A stretch of DNA of 64,000 nucleotides from a virus. The DNA is taken from the IMG/VR virus record IMGVR_UViG_3300048904_000202, positions 1 to 64,000 of that record. One strand, written 5' to 3'. Shown in pieces: positions 26,558-35,106 of this stretch. The position numbers and the translations under genes were made by a program. The notes under the pieces are model-generated. The model worked only from the letters and a program-made list of their open reading frames with translations, did no database searches and was not told the origin of the DNA. The stretch's first letter is position 1. Each line of letters begins with the position of its first letter.

Positions 26558-27613
26558 TCAGTCCTTGAGCTTGACGGTCAGGCGCTCGTAGCCGTTGCCT
26601 TCTTTCTGATAGTCCTCGATCGACTTGCCGGCCTCGGCGAGGTCGGCCGCGAGCAATGTCTGGTCGAGGGATTTCTTGCCGCCGATCCACGCAAGCGAGA
26701 TCGAGAAGCGGTCGTCCGAGGCACCACGGCTGTCCGCCTTGCGGAGCAGTTCCTTGATTTCGACCTCGACGGCCTTCTTGTCTTCGTCCGCGTCCTTGGC
26801 GACTGCGGCGAGTTCCTTCTGCCGCGCGGCGAGGACCGCGAGACGTTCCAGCGTCTCGTCGTTGACCTTCTGCTTTTTCGTCGGCATCGCCTCCTCGGAC
26901 GCGATGGCGCATTCGGTCTGGAACTCGCAGAAGTCGCAAGCGCCGCTCAGCTTGCCCTCGGCCATCAGGTCCTTGGGATTCTCGGTGCGGAACACCTGCT
27001 TCGAGCGATCGATCGCGACCTGATAAATTTTCGGGTTGCGCTTGATCACGAAGATGCGGATGTCGGTGAGCCACGACGCGTTCATGTAGATGATGATCGC
27101 GTACTCGGGCCGATACTCGGTCAACTCGTGGAGAAGACCCATCTGCACCTGCGTCTGTCCGGCGTGGACCGGCTTCGCTTCCTTGATGTTGGCGCGCGGG
27201 TCGAACGACTTGAACTCGACCACGAAGCAATCGGACTCGATATCTTCGACCCCAAGCTGGGCGAGTGCATCACGCGGCGCGTCGATCACCAGACCGTCCG
27301 GCGTGGCGGACAGGCGGCCCTTCTTCAAGGTCTCTTGCTCATCACCCGCAAACAGGAACTCGCATCCCTTGGGAAGGATCGACTTGACGGCGGGGACCGC
27401 GAAATGATTTTCGATGATATCGCCGCGCGTCGCCGCACCCCAATCGGGGTTGTGGCCATCGTCGGGCTCGTACTGGTATTTCTTGAAGTACGCCTTGCGG
27501 ATGCAATCGAAGGCCTCGGACGCACCGACCGACGCATTGCGATCGTACTTCCAAGACTTCTCGTTCGACTCCTTGAAGCCGGCGAACATGTTGGCGAAAT
27601 CAAAGGCTGCCAT
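26558..27613 (-). CDS. Cas4/RecB-like PD-(D/E)XK nuclease with Fe-S-type cysteines
   Basis: 351 residues. Nuclease motifs are seen in order: RGDIIENHF, SATPDGLVI (the Asp), VVEFKS (E-x-K) and QTQVQMGLL. Four Cys are placed as in Cas4/AddB proteins: one early (FDCIRKAYF) and CDFCEFQTEC after the core. The C-terminal third is a coiled coil followed by a small domain (GNGYERLTVKLKD). It is probably a recombination or end-processing exonuclease working with the adjacent replication genes. Confidence 0.8.
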   Translation of the reverse strand: MAAFDFANMFAGFKESNEKSWKYDRNASVGASEAFDCIRKAYFKKYQYEPDDGHNPDWGAATRGDIIENHFAVPAVKSILPKGCEFLFAGDEQETLKKGRLSATPDGLVIDAPRDALAQLGVEDIESDCFVVEFKSFDPRANIKEAKPVHAGQTQVQMGLLHELTEYRPEYAIIIYMNASWLTDIRIFVIKRNPKIYQVAIDRSKQVFRTENPKDLMAEGKLSGACDFCEFQTECAIASEEAMPTKKQKVNDETLERLAVLAARQKELAAVAKDADEDKKAVEVEIKELLRKADSRGASDDRFSISLAWIGGKKSLDQTLLAADLAEAGKSIEDYQKEGNGYERLTVKLKD

Positions 27614-27622
27614 GTGGTGAAC

Positions 27623-27856
27623 TCAGTAGGGGTCCACGCTCGCGGACTGGCGGCGACGCGCCTCGTCGACCGGCGTGCGGACCTTGGTGGAAATGGGATG
27701 TGAGCAGGTTGGACAGTCGACCGTGATGAAGTCGCCGTCGCGCTGGTCACCGGCGATCTTGCCGTCTGCGCCGGTGAACTCGAACCTACAGGTGCACCGC
27801 GTGCAATCTGCCGTGTACTTGATCTCGGCGGGGACGATTCCCGGCTTGATGGCCAT
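27623..27856 (-). CDS. Zinc-ribbon small protein
   Basis: 77 residues with two Cys pairs (CTRCTC and CPTC) framing a beta ribbon (FEFTGADGKIAGDQRDGDFI). It overlaps the upstream stop by TGATG. Function unknown. Confidence 0.7.
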   Translation of the reverse strand: MAIKPGIVPAEIKYTADCTRCTCRFEFTGADGKIAGDQRDGDFITVDCPTCSHPISTKVRTPVDEARRRQSASVDPY

Positions 27857-28119
27857 CACGCCTCGTCCTCGTCCACGAAGGGTTCGGGCTTGTAGGGAGC
27901 GCCCTCCCAGATCACGTCCGCGATCTTGGTGGGGAGGGAGCCGAAGTCGTTGAGCCAATTGAGGTTGACCCACCGGTCTTCCAACGACATGTCGCCGCCA
28001 AACTCCATGGCGAGGCGCATCCCCTCCATGAGGTCTATCTGATGACCCTCGGTGCGGAGAGTGCCGTCCACGTAGATGCCGATCCAGTCGTCACCCTTAG
28101 CGACTACGAGATGGGTCAC
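27856..28119 (-). CDS. Hypothetical protein
   Basis: 87 residues, coupled to both neighbours. Aromatic-rich (DRWVNLNWLNDFGSLP) with an acidic tail. Not recognised. Confidence 0.65.
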   Translation of the reverse strand: MTHLVVAKGDDWIGIYVDGTLRTEGHQIDLMEGMRLAMEFGGDMSLEDRWVNLNWLNDFGSLPTKIADVIWEGAPYKPEPFVDEDEA

Positions 28120-28667
28120 TGGACCATCCGGGTTTTCAGCCCGACCTTCTCACTGGTCTTGTTGAACTTTCGGGTGGCCGCGTCGTCAGCATCGATCCCG
28201 GCGAGTGCCGCGATGATTGAGATGTTCGTCAGCGTCTCTTCGAGATGGATTTCCAAGTCACCCACGGTCGCCCGCGAGCCCGGCATCCCAAGTTCTTCAC
28301 GCTCCAGCTTTTTGACGACGTTGCAGGCCTTACCGGCCGAAATGGCCAGAGAGATAAGCGTGGAGCGGAGGTAGTCGTGCCGTTCTTCGGCCGAGACAGA
28401 CGGGTAGATGTGCGAATGAATCGATGGCAGTACGATGTTGAATCGCAAGGCCACGAGATCGATACAGATCACACCGTCGCCGATCTCATCGAGCAGCGCT
28501 TCGAAGCGCAAATCGCAGGGATTCCACGACCAGTCATCGGCCGCGTCGATTAATTCGGAGACCTCGCCGGCAAGCTCGTTGCTGGCATAGGTGTGGGTAG
28601 TCTTACCGGCCGCCCACTCGACCTGACGCACGAGGTTCGCTTCGCGTAGCGTGTTGTACGTGGCCAT
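28116..28667 (-). CDS. MazG-like dNTP pyrophosphohydrolase (third copy)
   Basis: 183 residues. Two helical halves: ELAGEVSELIDAADD and ALLDEIGDGVICIDLVA provide acidic pairs, followed by GKACNVVKKLEREEL and LEIHLEETLTNISIIA, then the family-like AATRKFNKTSEKVGL end. This resembles phage MazG-type all-alpha pyrophosphatases. It is placed directly before a RyR-domain gene. Confidence 0.65.
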   Translation of the reverse strand: MATYNTLREANLVRQVEWAAGKTTHTYASNELAGEVSELIDAADDWSWNPCDLRFEALLDEIGDGVICIDLVALRFNIVLPSIHSHIYPSVSAEERHDYLRSTLISLAISAGKACNVVKKLEREELGMPGSRATVGDLEIHLEETLTNISIIAALAGIDADDAATRKFNKTSEKVGLKTRMVQ

Positions 28668-29047
28668 CAGAGCGACGCCGCGCCGAAGCCGATGATCCCG
28701 GCCTGAGCCACGATCTTGAACAGCTTGTCCTTGAACTGCTGGTCGGCCGGAAGCTGGTCGAACGGCACGATACACGGGTGCGTCTTGGCTTCCGCGTCCT
28801 TGATCTCGCCATAGACCCAGCCGTCGTTGACCTTCTCGGCCATCCACGAGTCATGGGTCGCCGAGTCCGAGGCCTCGGGATTGTTGTTGACGAAGTGGAC
28901 GCCTTTGATGGCGCTTTCCTGCTGCCAGAGTGGCGATTCCGCCCACGGCTTCTGGCTGTTGTCGCCGGTAAAGATGCAGAACTTGCGGTTCGCCTCGTGG
29001 CAGCAGATCGCGATCAGCGTCGCGGCGGTGTCGCTAAGCTGTGTCAT
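28667..29047 (-). CDS. RyR-domain protein
   Basis: 126 residues. The C-terminal 90 residues carry the RyR signature: HDSWMAEKVNDGWVYGEIKD, followed by KTHPCIVPFDQLPADQQFKD. RyR domains recur in phages and bacterial nucleotide-sensing systems; the ligand here is unknown. Coupled upstream and downstream by ATG overlaps. Confidence 0.85.
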   Translation of the reverse strand: MTQLSDTAATLIAICCHEANRKFCIFTGDNSQKPWAESPLWQQESAIKGVHFVNNNPEASDSATHDSWMAEKVNDGWVYGEIKDAEAKTHPCIVPFDQLPADQQFKDKLFKIVAQAGIIGFGAASL

Positions 29048-29343
29048 CAGTTGAGCGCCTGACGCAGGGCGGCGCGGAGCGCTGACACGCTGATCATCGC
29101 GGTGTAGTCGGGATTGACCTGCGAGTGTTCGAGCGCTGCGGCGTAGGAGCAGATCACGAACGTCCCGTCCGCAAAGACGACCTGATGCTGGCCCTTGCTG
29201 TCGCTCGGATCACCCAGACCGTCCTCGCCTGTCGTGGCAAGGAACTCGGCCATGAGAGCGCTACGGGGCACGGTCATTTCGACCGTCTGGACATAGCTGT
29301 CCGTGGCGTCGTCGCGGACGCACGAAATCGTCTTGATGTTCAC
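29047..29343 (-). CDS. Hypothetical protein
   Basis: 98 residues starting with ATG and stopping in an overlap with the RyR gene. Alpha/beta composition, no motif recognised. Confidence 0.65.
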   Translation of the reverse strand: MNIKTISCVRDDATDSYVQTVEMTVPRSALMAEFLATTGEDGLGDPSDSKGQHQVVFADGTFVICSYAAALEHSQVNPDYTAMISVSALRAALRQALN

Positions 29344-29351
29344 GAGTTACC

Positions 29352-29555
29352 TCAGATTCTGTTGGCGTTTGCGATGGCGAGGCCGAGTTCGTGTGTGGCC
29401 TCGTCGATGTTCATGAATGGTCCGGTGCAGTCACCACGCAGCGGTTCGCGGAAGTACCACTCGCCGCGCTGGTGTCCGTTGAACTGGTCCGGGATGCGGA
29501 AGGGCACGCCCCACGGCCACTGCATGTCCGTCTTGATATGCAGGATGTTGCCCAT
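29352..29555 (-). CDS. Hypothetical protein
   Basis: 67 residues, Trp- and Pro-rich (MQWPWGVPFRIPDQFNGHQR). Start overlaps the upstream stop. Not recognised. Confidence 0.6.
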   Translation of the reverse strand: MGNILHIKTDMQWPWGVPFRIPDQFNGHQRGEWYFREPLRGDCTGPFMNIDEATHELGLAIANANRI

Positions 29556-29836
29556 CAGCCGACCAGTGCCGTGACGATCTTTTCGAGCCGGCAGACCGCG
29601 ATCTTGATGGATCGGCGATATGTCAGGAGACGTGCGACGTACTCTTCCGGGTCTTCGCCCGGCTCTGCTAGCCGTTCGAAAACTTCCTTGCGGAGACGAC
29701 GCACTTCGAACTCAGCCGCGACCGGTGTCAGGTGAATCGAGCGCGCGATCGGCTCGCCCCACGTCGTGTTGTTTCCCGCGCCCGAGGGATGGGGCAGAGA
29801 CACGACGACATAGGCGCGGTTCGGGATCGCGCTCAT
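29555..29836 (-). CDS. Hypothetical protein
   Basis: 93 residues with a beta-rich N-terminus and a helical Arg/Glu-rich C-terminus (RRLRKEVFERLAEPGEDPEE). It overlaps the exonuclease gene by four bases. Confidence 0.6.
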   Translation of the reverse strand: MSAIPNRAYVVVSLPHPSGAGNNTTWGEPIARSIHLTPVAAEFEVRRLRKEVFERLAEPGEDPEEYVARLLTYRRSIKIAVCRLEKIVTALVG

Positions 29837-30630
29837 ACCAGCACCTTCGACGCAATGATCTGCTCGGCCAGCGCGTTCTCGAAGGTCGTGCCGGACACGT
29901 TCAGTTCGGTATCGGCGCGGGTGATCATCTCAACGAGCGCGGCGCGCTTGTCGGCGGCCGTGGGGATGTCGAGCCAATTGACGACGTTCGGATCGAGGCC
30001 GCCCTTGATCAACTGTTCGTCGAGGTAACCAAGACCGCCTAGTTTATGGAACACGCGGCGCGTGGCGAGGATGTCGACGATGGCCGAGTGGGCGCCGTCC
30101 AGCCCTTCGTTGAAGAAGAACTGCATCGCCTCGATCAGCTTGGGCCACTTGAAGCCTGAGCCCTTGCCGTCTCCCTTGGGCAGCCGACACACCGGCGTCG
30201 CCGCGAGCATGGTGCAAATTGTCGGGCGACCGCATAGTACCGTTTTTGGCGACACGTCCGGCCGCAGCCGGTTGTATTCCATGCCGATGATCTTGGTGTC
30301 GAAGGCGACGTTGTGGCAGACGATGAAGTCGGCGTTCTCGGCCGCGACCACGAACAGTTCCACCGCGTCGGCGATCGGGATGCCGGACTCGCGGCACATC
30401 TCTTCCGTGATGCCAGTCAGTTCGCTGGCGATCTTGCCGATACCGGTCCCGGAGTCCTGCTGGATCGGCCAGTTGTCCGGCTCGATCAGCGTGTCCACGA
30501 CCATCGCATCGTGGCCATTCACCTCAAGGATGAAACCAAGCTGCGTGATGTGAGGCTGTTCGGGATGGTTGTACGGCTTAGATGCCTTGGGCAGGCCGGT
30601 CGTTTCCGTGTCGAAGTAAAGGACGTTCAC
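29833..30630 (-). CDS. DnaQ-like 3'-5' exonuclease
   Basis: 265 residues. DEDDh motifs: FDTETTGLP (Exo I), CHNVAFDTKI (Exo II) and HSAIVDILATRRVF (Exo III, His...Asp). It resembles the proofreading epsilon/ExoX family and may support the separate family A polymerase, or degrade host DNA. The C-terminal 50 residues are an additional helical segment. Confidence 0.85.
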   Translation of the reverse strand: MNVLYFDTETTGLPKASKPYNHPEQPHITQLGFILEVNGHDAMVVDTLIEPDNWPIQQDSGTGIGKIASELTGITEEMCRESGIPIADAVELFVVAAENADFIVCHNVAFDTKIIGMEYNRLRPDVSPKTVLCGRPTICTMLAATPVCRLPKGDGKGSGFKWPKLIEAMQFFFNEGLDGAHSAIVDILATRRVFHKLGGLGYLDEQLIKGGLDPNVVNWLDIPTAADKRAALVEMITRADTELNVSGTTFENALAEQIIASKVLV

Positions 30631-30959
30631 TCGGCACCGTCCATCTGGGCACGCAGCACCATCGGCGTGAGGGTGCGGCTGGCGGCGCTGCGGCTCTGTT
30701 CCAGCACATGTTCATCGAGTGCGGCATCGGAGGCGGCGAGACGCAACGCCTCGTGGGTCGCGTTCCGGATCGTCCGATAGGCGATCATGATCACGATCAG
30801 CAGCACGAAGGGCGCGACCGCGACGACGGGATTGATCTTCGTGTATCCGAAGAAGTTGCTGGCGGTCATCGCAGCCGAGGCGAGCGTGAGAACGACCGCT
30901 TCTGTGACGGTCACAGAACCGGGGTTCTCCGCATACGGGAGATCATCGAAATTGATCAT
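30627..30959 (-). CDS. Membrane protein, two helices
   Basis: 110 residues from the ATG at 30959, downstream of the promoter at 30985-31027. Two hydrophobic segments (VTEAVVLTLASAAMTASNFF and PVVAVAPFVLLIVIMIAY) then a helical cytosolic tail. Function unknown. Confidence 0.65.
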   Translation of the reverse strand: MINFDDLPYAENPGSVTVTEAVVLTLASAAMTASNFFGYTKINPVVAVAPFVLLIVIMIAYRTIRNATHEALRLAASDAALDEHVLEQSRSAASRTLTPMVLRAQMDGAE

Positions 30960-30984
30960 GTCGGGGAACTTTCGTTGTGCAGTT

Positions 30985-31027
30985 TCGATAGACACAGGAT
31001 GGTTAAATGTCAAGTGAAACTAACACT
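30985..31027 (-). promoter_or_regulatory. Leftward promoter with GTTAGTTTCAC box
   Basis: Minus-strand TTGACA and TATCGA with 17-bp spacing, preceded by GTGTTAGTTTCAC. It drives the membrane protein, exonuclease and following genes. Confidence 0.7.
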
Positions 31028-31403
31028 CGTCGTTACGGTCAGTGAGCGCAGGACCGAACTCGATGGGTCCGCGCGAGATCGTTGCTTCGCGGTAACCGTC
31101 GATTTTTGCTTGCCAGTGCAAGTCCCGCTTTTCGCTGAGGACGGCCCGCAAGGCGTTGAACCCATCGAAGCCCTCTGCGGCGAGATCATCGGCGCCGATA
31201 ACGAGACCGGCATCGTAATCGGCCGCAAACTGGCCGCCGTACGAGCGCTGCCAGTATTCACGCATAGAGACCGAGGCGTTGCCGGCCGCGCCGGGATTTC
31301 CGACGTTGTACGGACCTCCGCTGGTCGAGCCACCGAAGTGGGTGCCGACCGTGTAGGGTTTACCGACGCCGGGGCGCCGCTTGTCGCTGAGACGATAGGT
31401 CAT
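31020..31403 (-). CDS. Hypothetical protein
   Basis: 127 residues; AAGGA precedes the ATG at 31403. Gly-rich N-terminus (GTHFGGSTSGGPYNVGNPG) and a globular C-terminal half. Not recognised. Confidence 0.65.
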   Translation of the reverse strand: MTYRLSDKRRPGVGKPYTVGTHFGGSTSGGPYNVGNPGAAGNASVSMREYWQRSYGGQFAADYDAGLVIGADDLAAEGFDGFNALRAVLSEKRDLHWQAKIDGYREATISRGPIEFGPALTDRNDEC

Positions 31404-31507
31404 ATCAGGTCCTTGACTCGGTCGCCGTTGAAGCGGAGCGACCACCACGCCATGACGCCGGCCGCCAAAGCGACCACGCCGACAATTGCTGCGAGGTCCC
31501 AGATCAC
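31400..31507 (-). CDS. Tiny membrane protein
   Basis: 35 residues from a GTG in a GTGA overlap; one membrane helix (IVGVVALAAGVMAWWSL). It is ATGA-coupled to the following gene. Confidence 0.5.
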   Translation of the reverse strand: MIWDLAAIVGVVALAAGVMAWWSLRFNGDRVKDLI

Positions 31508-31692
31508 AGGCGGCTCACGGCCATGAGGGCGACGCCGATCAGCGCCAGCACGAACGAGACGCGCTTGTTCTCCGTCATGTCGTGGATCATGATCTTGTAG
31601 ATACCGCTGAGGCTGGCCAGCGCGAGCAGTGTCAGAAAGCCGCCGAGGAAGAGAACGATTCCGGGGCAATAGGCTTCGAGTCCGGTATTCAT
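31504..31692 (-). CDS. Small membrane protein
   Basis: 62 residues with two membrane helices (IVLFLGGFLTLLALASLSG and VSFVLALIGVALMAV). Overlaps both neighbours. Confidence 0.65.
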   Translation of the reverse strand: MNTGLEAYCPGIVLFLGGFLTLLALASLSGIYKIMIHDMTENKRVSFVLALIGVALMAVSRL

Positions 31693-31847
31693 GCGATGTC
31701 CTTCGGGAGTTGGAGGCAGCCAGTGCAGGTCACGTGGCTGCGACGGTAATCGGACCAGATGCCGACATTCGGTATGCCACAGGCCACCATGCCGGCTTCG
31801 TCTCGGGCTGGCTCTTCGTGACGCCAGTGGATCGTGTTATCGTCCAC
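31689..31847 (-). CDS. Small Cys-containing protein
   Basis: 52 residues from a GTG preceded by AAGGA. The pattern NTIHWRHEE...ACG...SHVTCTGC resembles zinc-binding mini-proteins found repeatedly in phages. ATGA-coupled to the next gene. Confidence 0.6.
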   Translation of the reverse strand: MDDNTIHWRHEEPARDEAGMVACGIPNVGIWSDYRRSHVTCTGCLQLPKDIA

Positions 31848-31935
31848 GTCGATTCCTTGGAGTGATGATGGAGATAACGAGGGCGGCCACGAGGCCGCCC
31901 ACGATGAGGGCTGGGAGATAATCGTCGGGGATCAA
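31837..31935 (-). CDS. Possible tiny membrane protein
   Basis: 32 residues from a TTG overlapping the polymerase stop (TTGA). One helix (YLPALIVGGLVAALVISII) and a basic tail. The unusual start lowers confidence. Confidence 0.4.
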   Translation of the reverse strand: MIPDDYLPALIVGGLVAALVISIITPRNRRGR

Positions 31936-34142
31936 TGCGTTTGAGCCCAGTTGTAGCCCCAATCAGCAGATGCCTCGACGGGGAGCAGAAAGTTTAGGTA
32001 CTTGCCGCACTCGATCGCTGCCCGCGTACAGATTTCCATGATCTCCTCGTGGAGACCTTCACGGCACGCGATCTGAATCTCGTCGTGCACCCAAGCGCAG
32101 AAGACGAAATCGCCATCCCAGCCATAGGTCAGGCCCGCGTCGGCGAGCATGTCTTCGACGAAGATCAACCACCAGTTAGCGATCGTCGCACCCATGCCCT
32201 GCAAGTCGGTGTTCAGCGCCGCGTGCTTCGAGCGGACGAACAGTTTGCGCCCGTCGAGCCCGGTCAGGTACTTGCGGTTCGCCTGACGCTGAATCTCGCG
32301 AATGACCTTCGAGAGCGCCGGCAGGTTGCGGAGGAAGCGGGCCTTGAGTTCCTTACCGATCTTCGCCTGAATGTGCGGCGGCGATAGCGGGCTCACGATC
32401 TTGCCGATCTTCTCGTCGCCCGCCCCGTAGAGGAAGGCGTAGATGAAGGTTTTGGCCGTATCGCGAGTCTCAAGCTCGGCGAGGCGCTGGTTTTCCGAGT
32501 GGATATCGCCTTCGAGAAGCACGCGGCCGTAAGCGCCGCCGTCGTACTTCGCCATTTCGTGAGCGAGGCAGCGAAGCTCGATGCCGGCCAAGTCGGAGCC
32601 GACAAGGACCCAACCCTCCGGCACACCGAAGAGCGAGCGGCACTCGTAGCCCCAACCACCCTTGAGCCCGAGGATGACGACCATGACGGTCGTGTCTTCC
32701 CCATTGTCGTCGGTGTGGCTCAGTTCCTGCCACGGAATCTTCTCACCGCGCTTACCAACCACGAGGACGGGACCGCCCTTCCACATGGCGTTGGCGCCGA
32801 CGATGCCCTGCTTACCGGTCCAGCGCTGGAGGTCCTTGACCTTCGCCTTCTTCTTACGAACGGCCGGGACCTGCGCGAGGTTCGGAAAGGCATGGGTCGC
32901 GCGCGTGGTGACCGCGCCGCAAGGATTGACGTAGGCATGAATGAACGAGTTTTCGTCCACCAGCTTGAGCCATGCTTGTTTACCGTCCGCAAGCTGGCCC
33001 ATCAGCTTGTTGACCGCCATCAGGTCCGCGAGTGGTTCAGCGACCGGGAATCGCTCGACGATACGACGCAGGATCACGTCGTTCGCTTTGACGTTCCCCT
33101 TCTCCGTATAGTCTTCGTCCTCCGGCTCCCATCCCATCTCTTGGAGACGGTCCGTGATCTGCGGACGCGAACGCGGATTGAACTCCTGCCACTGGATCGG
33201 GGTGTACCAAGCACCCTCTTCCCATTGCGGCTTGAGCGCGTCCTTGTACTTCGGCGAAGCATTCTTGCGGCGCTCGGGCTGACCGTACCAGCGTCGTTCC
33301 ATGTCGGGGTCCATCCCGAACTCGGGATATTCGCCACCGGTGACACAGCGGCCGACCGGCTGCGTGTCCATGCGCTTCTTCGGAATGTATCGACCGGGGA
33401 ACTCGACATCGAGCCGCTCTTCGAGACCGGTCTTGGCCTCGGTAAGATCGTCGGCCAGAACCTGACCACGCTCGCGGTCGAACATGAAGCCGTTGTCTTG
33501 CTGACGGGCCATCAGGTCCGCGAGCCGGTGCTGGACGTAGACGGCTTGTGGCGCGCCCTCACGCTGGTCGATCATCCGGACCAGCAGCGAGGTCACCTCA
33601 ACGTCGTTGACGCAGTATTCCTCAAGCTCCTCGGTCCACGTCCCCCAGACCCAGAGACGCATCTCGATCGAGTCCTTCGCGTAGCCACGCGCCAGACCGA
33701 TCTCTTCCTTGATCTTCTTGTAGTCGCCCTTGTACATGCCGAGGCGCTGGCCCCAGCTATCGAGCGTGTGCTTGCCGATGTTGATGCCATCGAGCTTACC
33801 GGCCTCATGGAGGCGGAAGTCCTTATCCTTCTGATCCGGGAAGAGCAGGCGGGCGAGGACGAGGGTGTCGCGGATGCGGGCCTTCGGCGTCCAGTCGAAC
33901 AACAGTTCGAGCATGGGAATATCGTAGGCCACGATGTTGTGGCCCCAGATTTCCTCGGCGTCGTCCAGCAGCGCGAACAGCTTGGGGATCGTGTTCTCGC
34001 GCTTGTTGCGCCGGAACACCCACCGCTGACCGGTATCGTAATCGCGGACGCAGACGCAGTGACAGACCGTGACCTGATGAAGCAGGCCATCGGTCTCGGC
34101 GTCGAACACCAAGCGGTGATATTTTGGGGGACGGAGCTTCAA
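31932..34142 (-). CDS. DNA polymerase A (T7-like) with 3'-5' exonuclease
   Basis: 736 residues with a TTG start preceded by GAGG. Exonuclease motifs FDAETDG and WGHNIVAYDIPML at the N-terminus; polymerase motif A LVGSDLAGIELRCLAHE, motif B RDTAKTFIYAFLYGAG and motif C WVHDEIQI. It is the replicative polymerase of the phage. Between NLAQVPAVRKKKAKVKD and GYECRSLFGVPEGW, where T7-like enzymes are short, there is an insert of about 70 residues (about 430-505). Confidence 0.95.
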   Translation of the reverse strand: MKLRPPKYHRLVFDAETDGLLHQVTVCHCVCVRDYDTGQRWVFRRNKRENTIPKLFALLDDAEEIWGHNIVAYDIPMLELLFDWTPKARIRDTLVLARLLFPDQKDKDFRLHEAGKLDGINIGKHTLDSWGQRLGMYKGDYKKIKEEIGLARGYAKDSIEMRLWVWGTWTEELEEYCVNDVEVTSLLVRMIDQREGAPQAVYVQHRLADLMARQQDNGFMFDRERGQVLADDLTEAKTGLEERLDVEFPGRYIPKKRMDTQPVGRCVTGGEYPEFGMDPDMERRWYGQPERRKNASPKYKDALKPQWEEGAWYTPIQWQEFNPRSRPQITDRLQEMGWEPEDEDYTEKGNVKANDVILRRIVERFPVAEPLADLMAVNKLMGQLADGKQAWLKLVDENSFIHAYVNPCGAVTTRATHAFPNLAQVPAVRKKKAKVKDLQRWTGKQGIVGANAMWKGGPVLVVGKRGEKIPWQELSHTDDNGEDTTVMVVILGLKGGWGYECRSLFGVPEGWVLVGSDLAGIELRCLAHEMAKYDGGAYGRVLLEGDIHSENQRLAELETRDTAKTFIYAFLYGAGDEKIGKIVSPLSPPHIQAKIGKELKARFLRNLPALSKVIREIQRQANRKYLTGLDGRKLFVRSKHAALNTDLQGMGATIANWWLIFVEDMLADAGLTYGWDGDFVFCAWVHDEIQIACREGLHEEIMEICTRAAIECGKYLNFLLPVEASADWGYNWAQTH

Positions 34143-34168
34143 GGGAGCCTCAACTAGAGGAAGGATCG

Positions 34169-34211
34169 TGTTAAGGGAAACTAACCCTATAAGTCAAGTG
34201 AAACTAACACT
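34169..34211 (-). promoter_or_regulatory. Leftward promoter with tandem GTTAGTTT boxes
   Basis: Minus-strand TTGACT and TTAACA are 17 bp apart. One GTTAGTTT lies in the spacer and a second (GTGTTAGTTTCAC) immediately upstream of the -35, offset by 23 bp. It serves the polymerase operon. The stretch 34143-34299 contains no gene; it also has repeated TGTCCGG motifs at 34215-34310. Confidence 0.75.
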
Positions 34212-34299
34212 CGCGATGTCCGGATAATGTCCGGCAATGGCCATGCGAAGCGGCAGAAATGGCGGATTTCGGTGGTTACACGCTCACGGCGATGTCCGG

Positions 34300-34602
34300 C
34301 TAATGTCCGGCAACGGCCGTATCGCGCCAATCGAACCCATTCGCCTTGCGGTAGATTGGTTCGCAGTGACAGGGTTCGGGGACGCAGTGGCAAAGCAGAT
34401 CGCAGCCTGCGAGCGCCGACACGTCGAGATCGGGGAGGACATGTTTCTCGAACTTGGCGATCACCATCGCCCGACTGCCATGGACACCGCCGCGATAGGG
34501 GTTGCCGTATGGCGACGACCGTCCGCAATACACCGCACCCCGAGGGATCGGGATGCGGTGCTGGTGCTTGATGTTGTAGATGCCCGGCCGCTTAGTCGTC
34601 AT
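34300..34602 (-). CDS. DUF4326-like protein
   Basis: 100 residues. The core VYCGRSSPYGNPYRGG and LLCHCVPEPCHCEPI match the DUF4326 pattern (IGR-x-SPyGNPF ... L-x-C-x-C-x-P-x-x-CH). Biochemical role unknown; frequent in phages. Confidence 0.8.
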   Translation of the reverse strand: MTTKRPGIYNIKHQHRIPIPRGAVYCGRSSPYGNPYRGGVHGSRAMVIAKFEKHVLPDLDVSALAGCDLLCHCVPEPCHCEPIYRKANGFDWRDTAVAGH

Positions 34603-34822
34603 GAGCGCTTGCGCCACACTCACCACAGACCACGATCGATTCGCATGTGCAGACTGACGTAAACACGGGCTCGCCCGTCTCCTCGGCGATCTCAACCTCG
34701 TCCCAGCACTGGCAAGGATATTGGTAGTCCACCATGCGTCCGCGACACGACCCCCGCCAACAGGTCTCGCCTGCGTACATCCCGTACTCTTTGGGATAGT
34801 CGTAGCTAGTCACGGGAGGCAT
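34592..34822 (-). CDS. Cys-rich small protein
   Basis: 76 residues with nine Cys (CWRGSC, CQC, CTC, CGEC), overlapping the next gene by 11 bases. Probably binds zinc. Function unknown. Confidence 0.65.
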   Translation of the reverse strand: MPPVTSYDYPKEYGMYAGETCWRGSCRGRMVDYQYPCQCWDEVEIAEETGEPVFTSVCTCESIVVCGECGASAHDD

Positions 34823-35106
34823 CGTGGACTGCCGCCACAGACATTGGTGAAGTGTCCGAACTCGAAGTCCTCGGGCTCGCCATACCACTCGGAGTCCTGA
34901 CCACATGACCGGCACTCGAACATAAGCGTTCCGTCCTTCGCCCACAGCCCGTCCGGAAGTGGGACTTCGGTCACGACGTAGGTGTCGCCGCCGAGGACGA
35001 TGGTCTCGACCTCGCCCGGCTCGATGCGACCTTCCCGCAGCGCCACGATGAAGGGATCATTGTCGTCCTTGATCGCGAGGCCGTAATACCAGTTGATCGG
35101 GATCAT
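34810..35106 (-). CDS. Hypothetical protein with C-terminal Cys cluster
   Basis: 98 residues; beta-rich N-terminus and a C-terminal CRSCG...C...C cluster. It overlaps neighbours on both sides. Not recognised. Confidence 0.65.
   Translation of the reverse strand: MIPINWYYGLAIKDDNDPFIVALREGRIEPGEVETIVLGGDTYVVTEVPLPDGLWAKDGTLMFECRSCGQDSEWYGEPEDFEFGHFTNVCGGSPRCLP

Noticed and set aside
32499-34157. 552-codon plus-strand ORF antisense to DNA polymerase
   Set aside because: High-GC shadow of a clearly identified polymerase gene.
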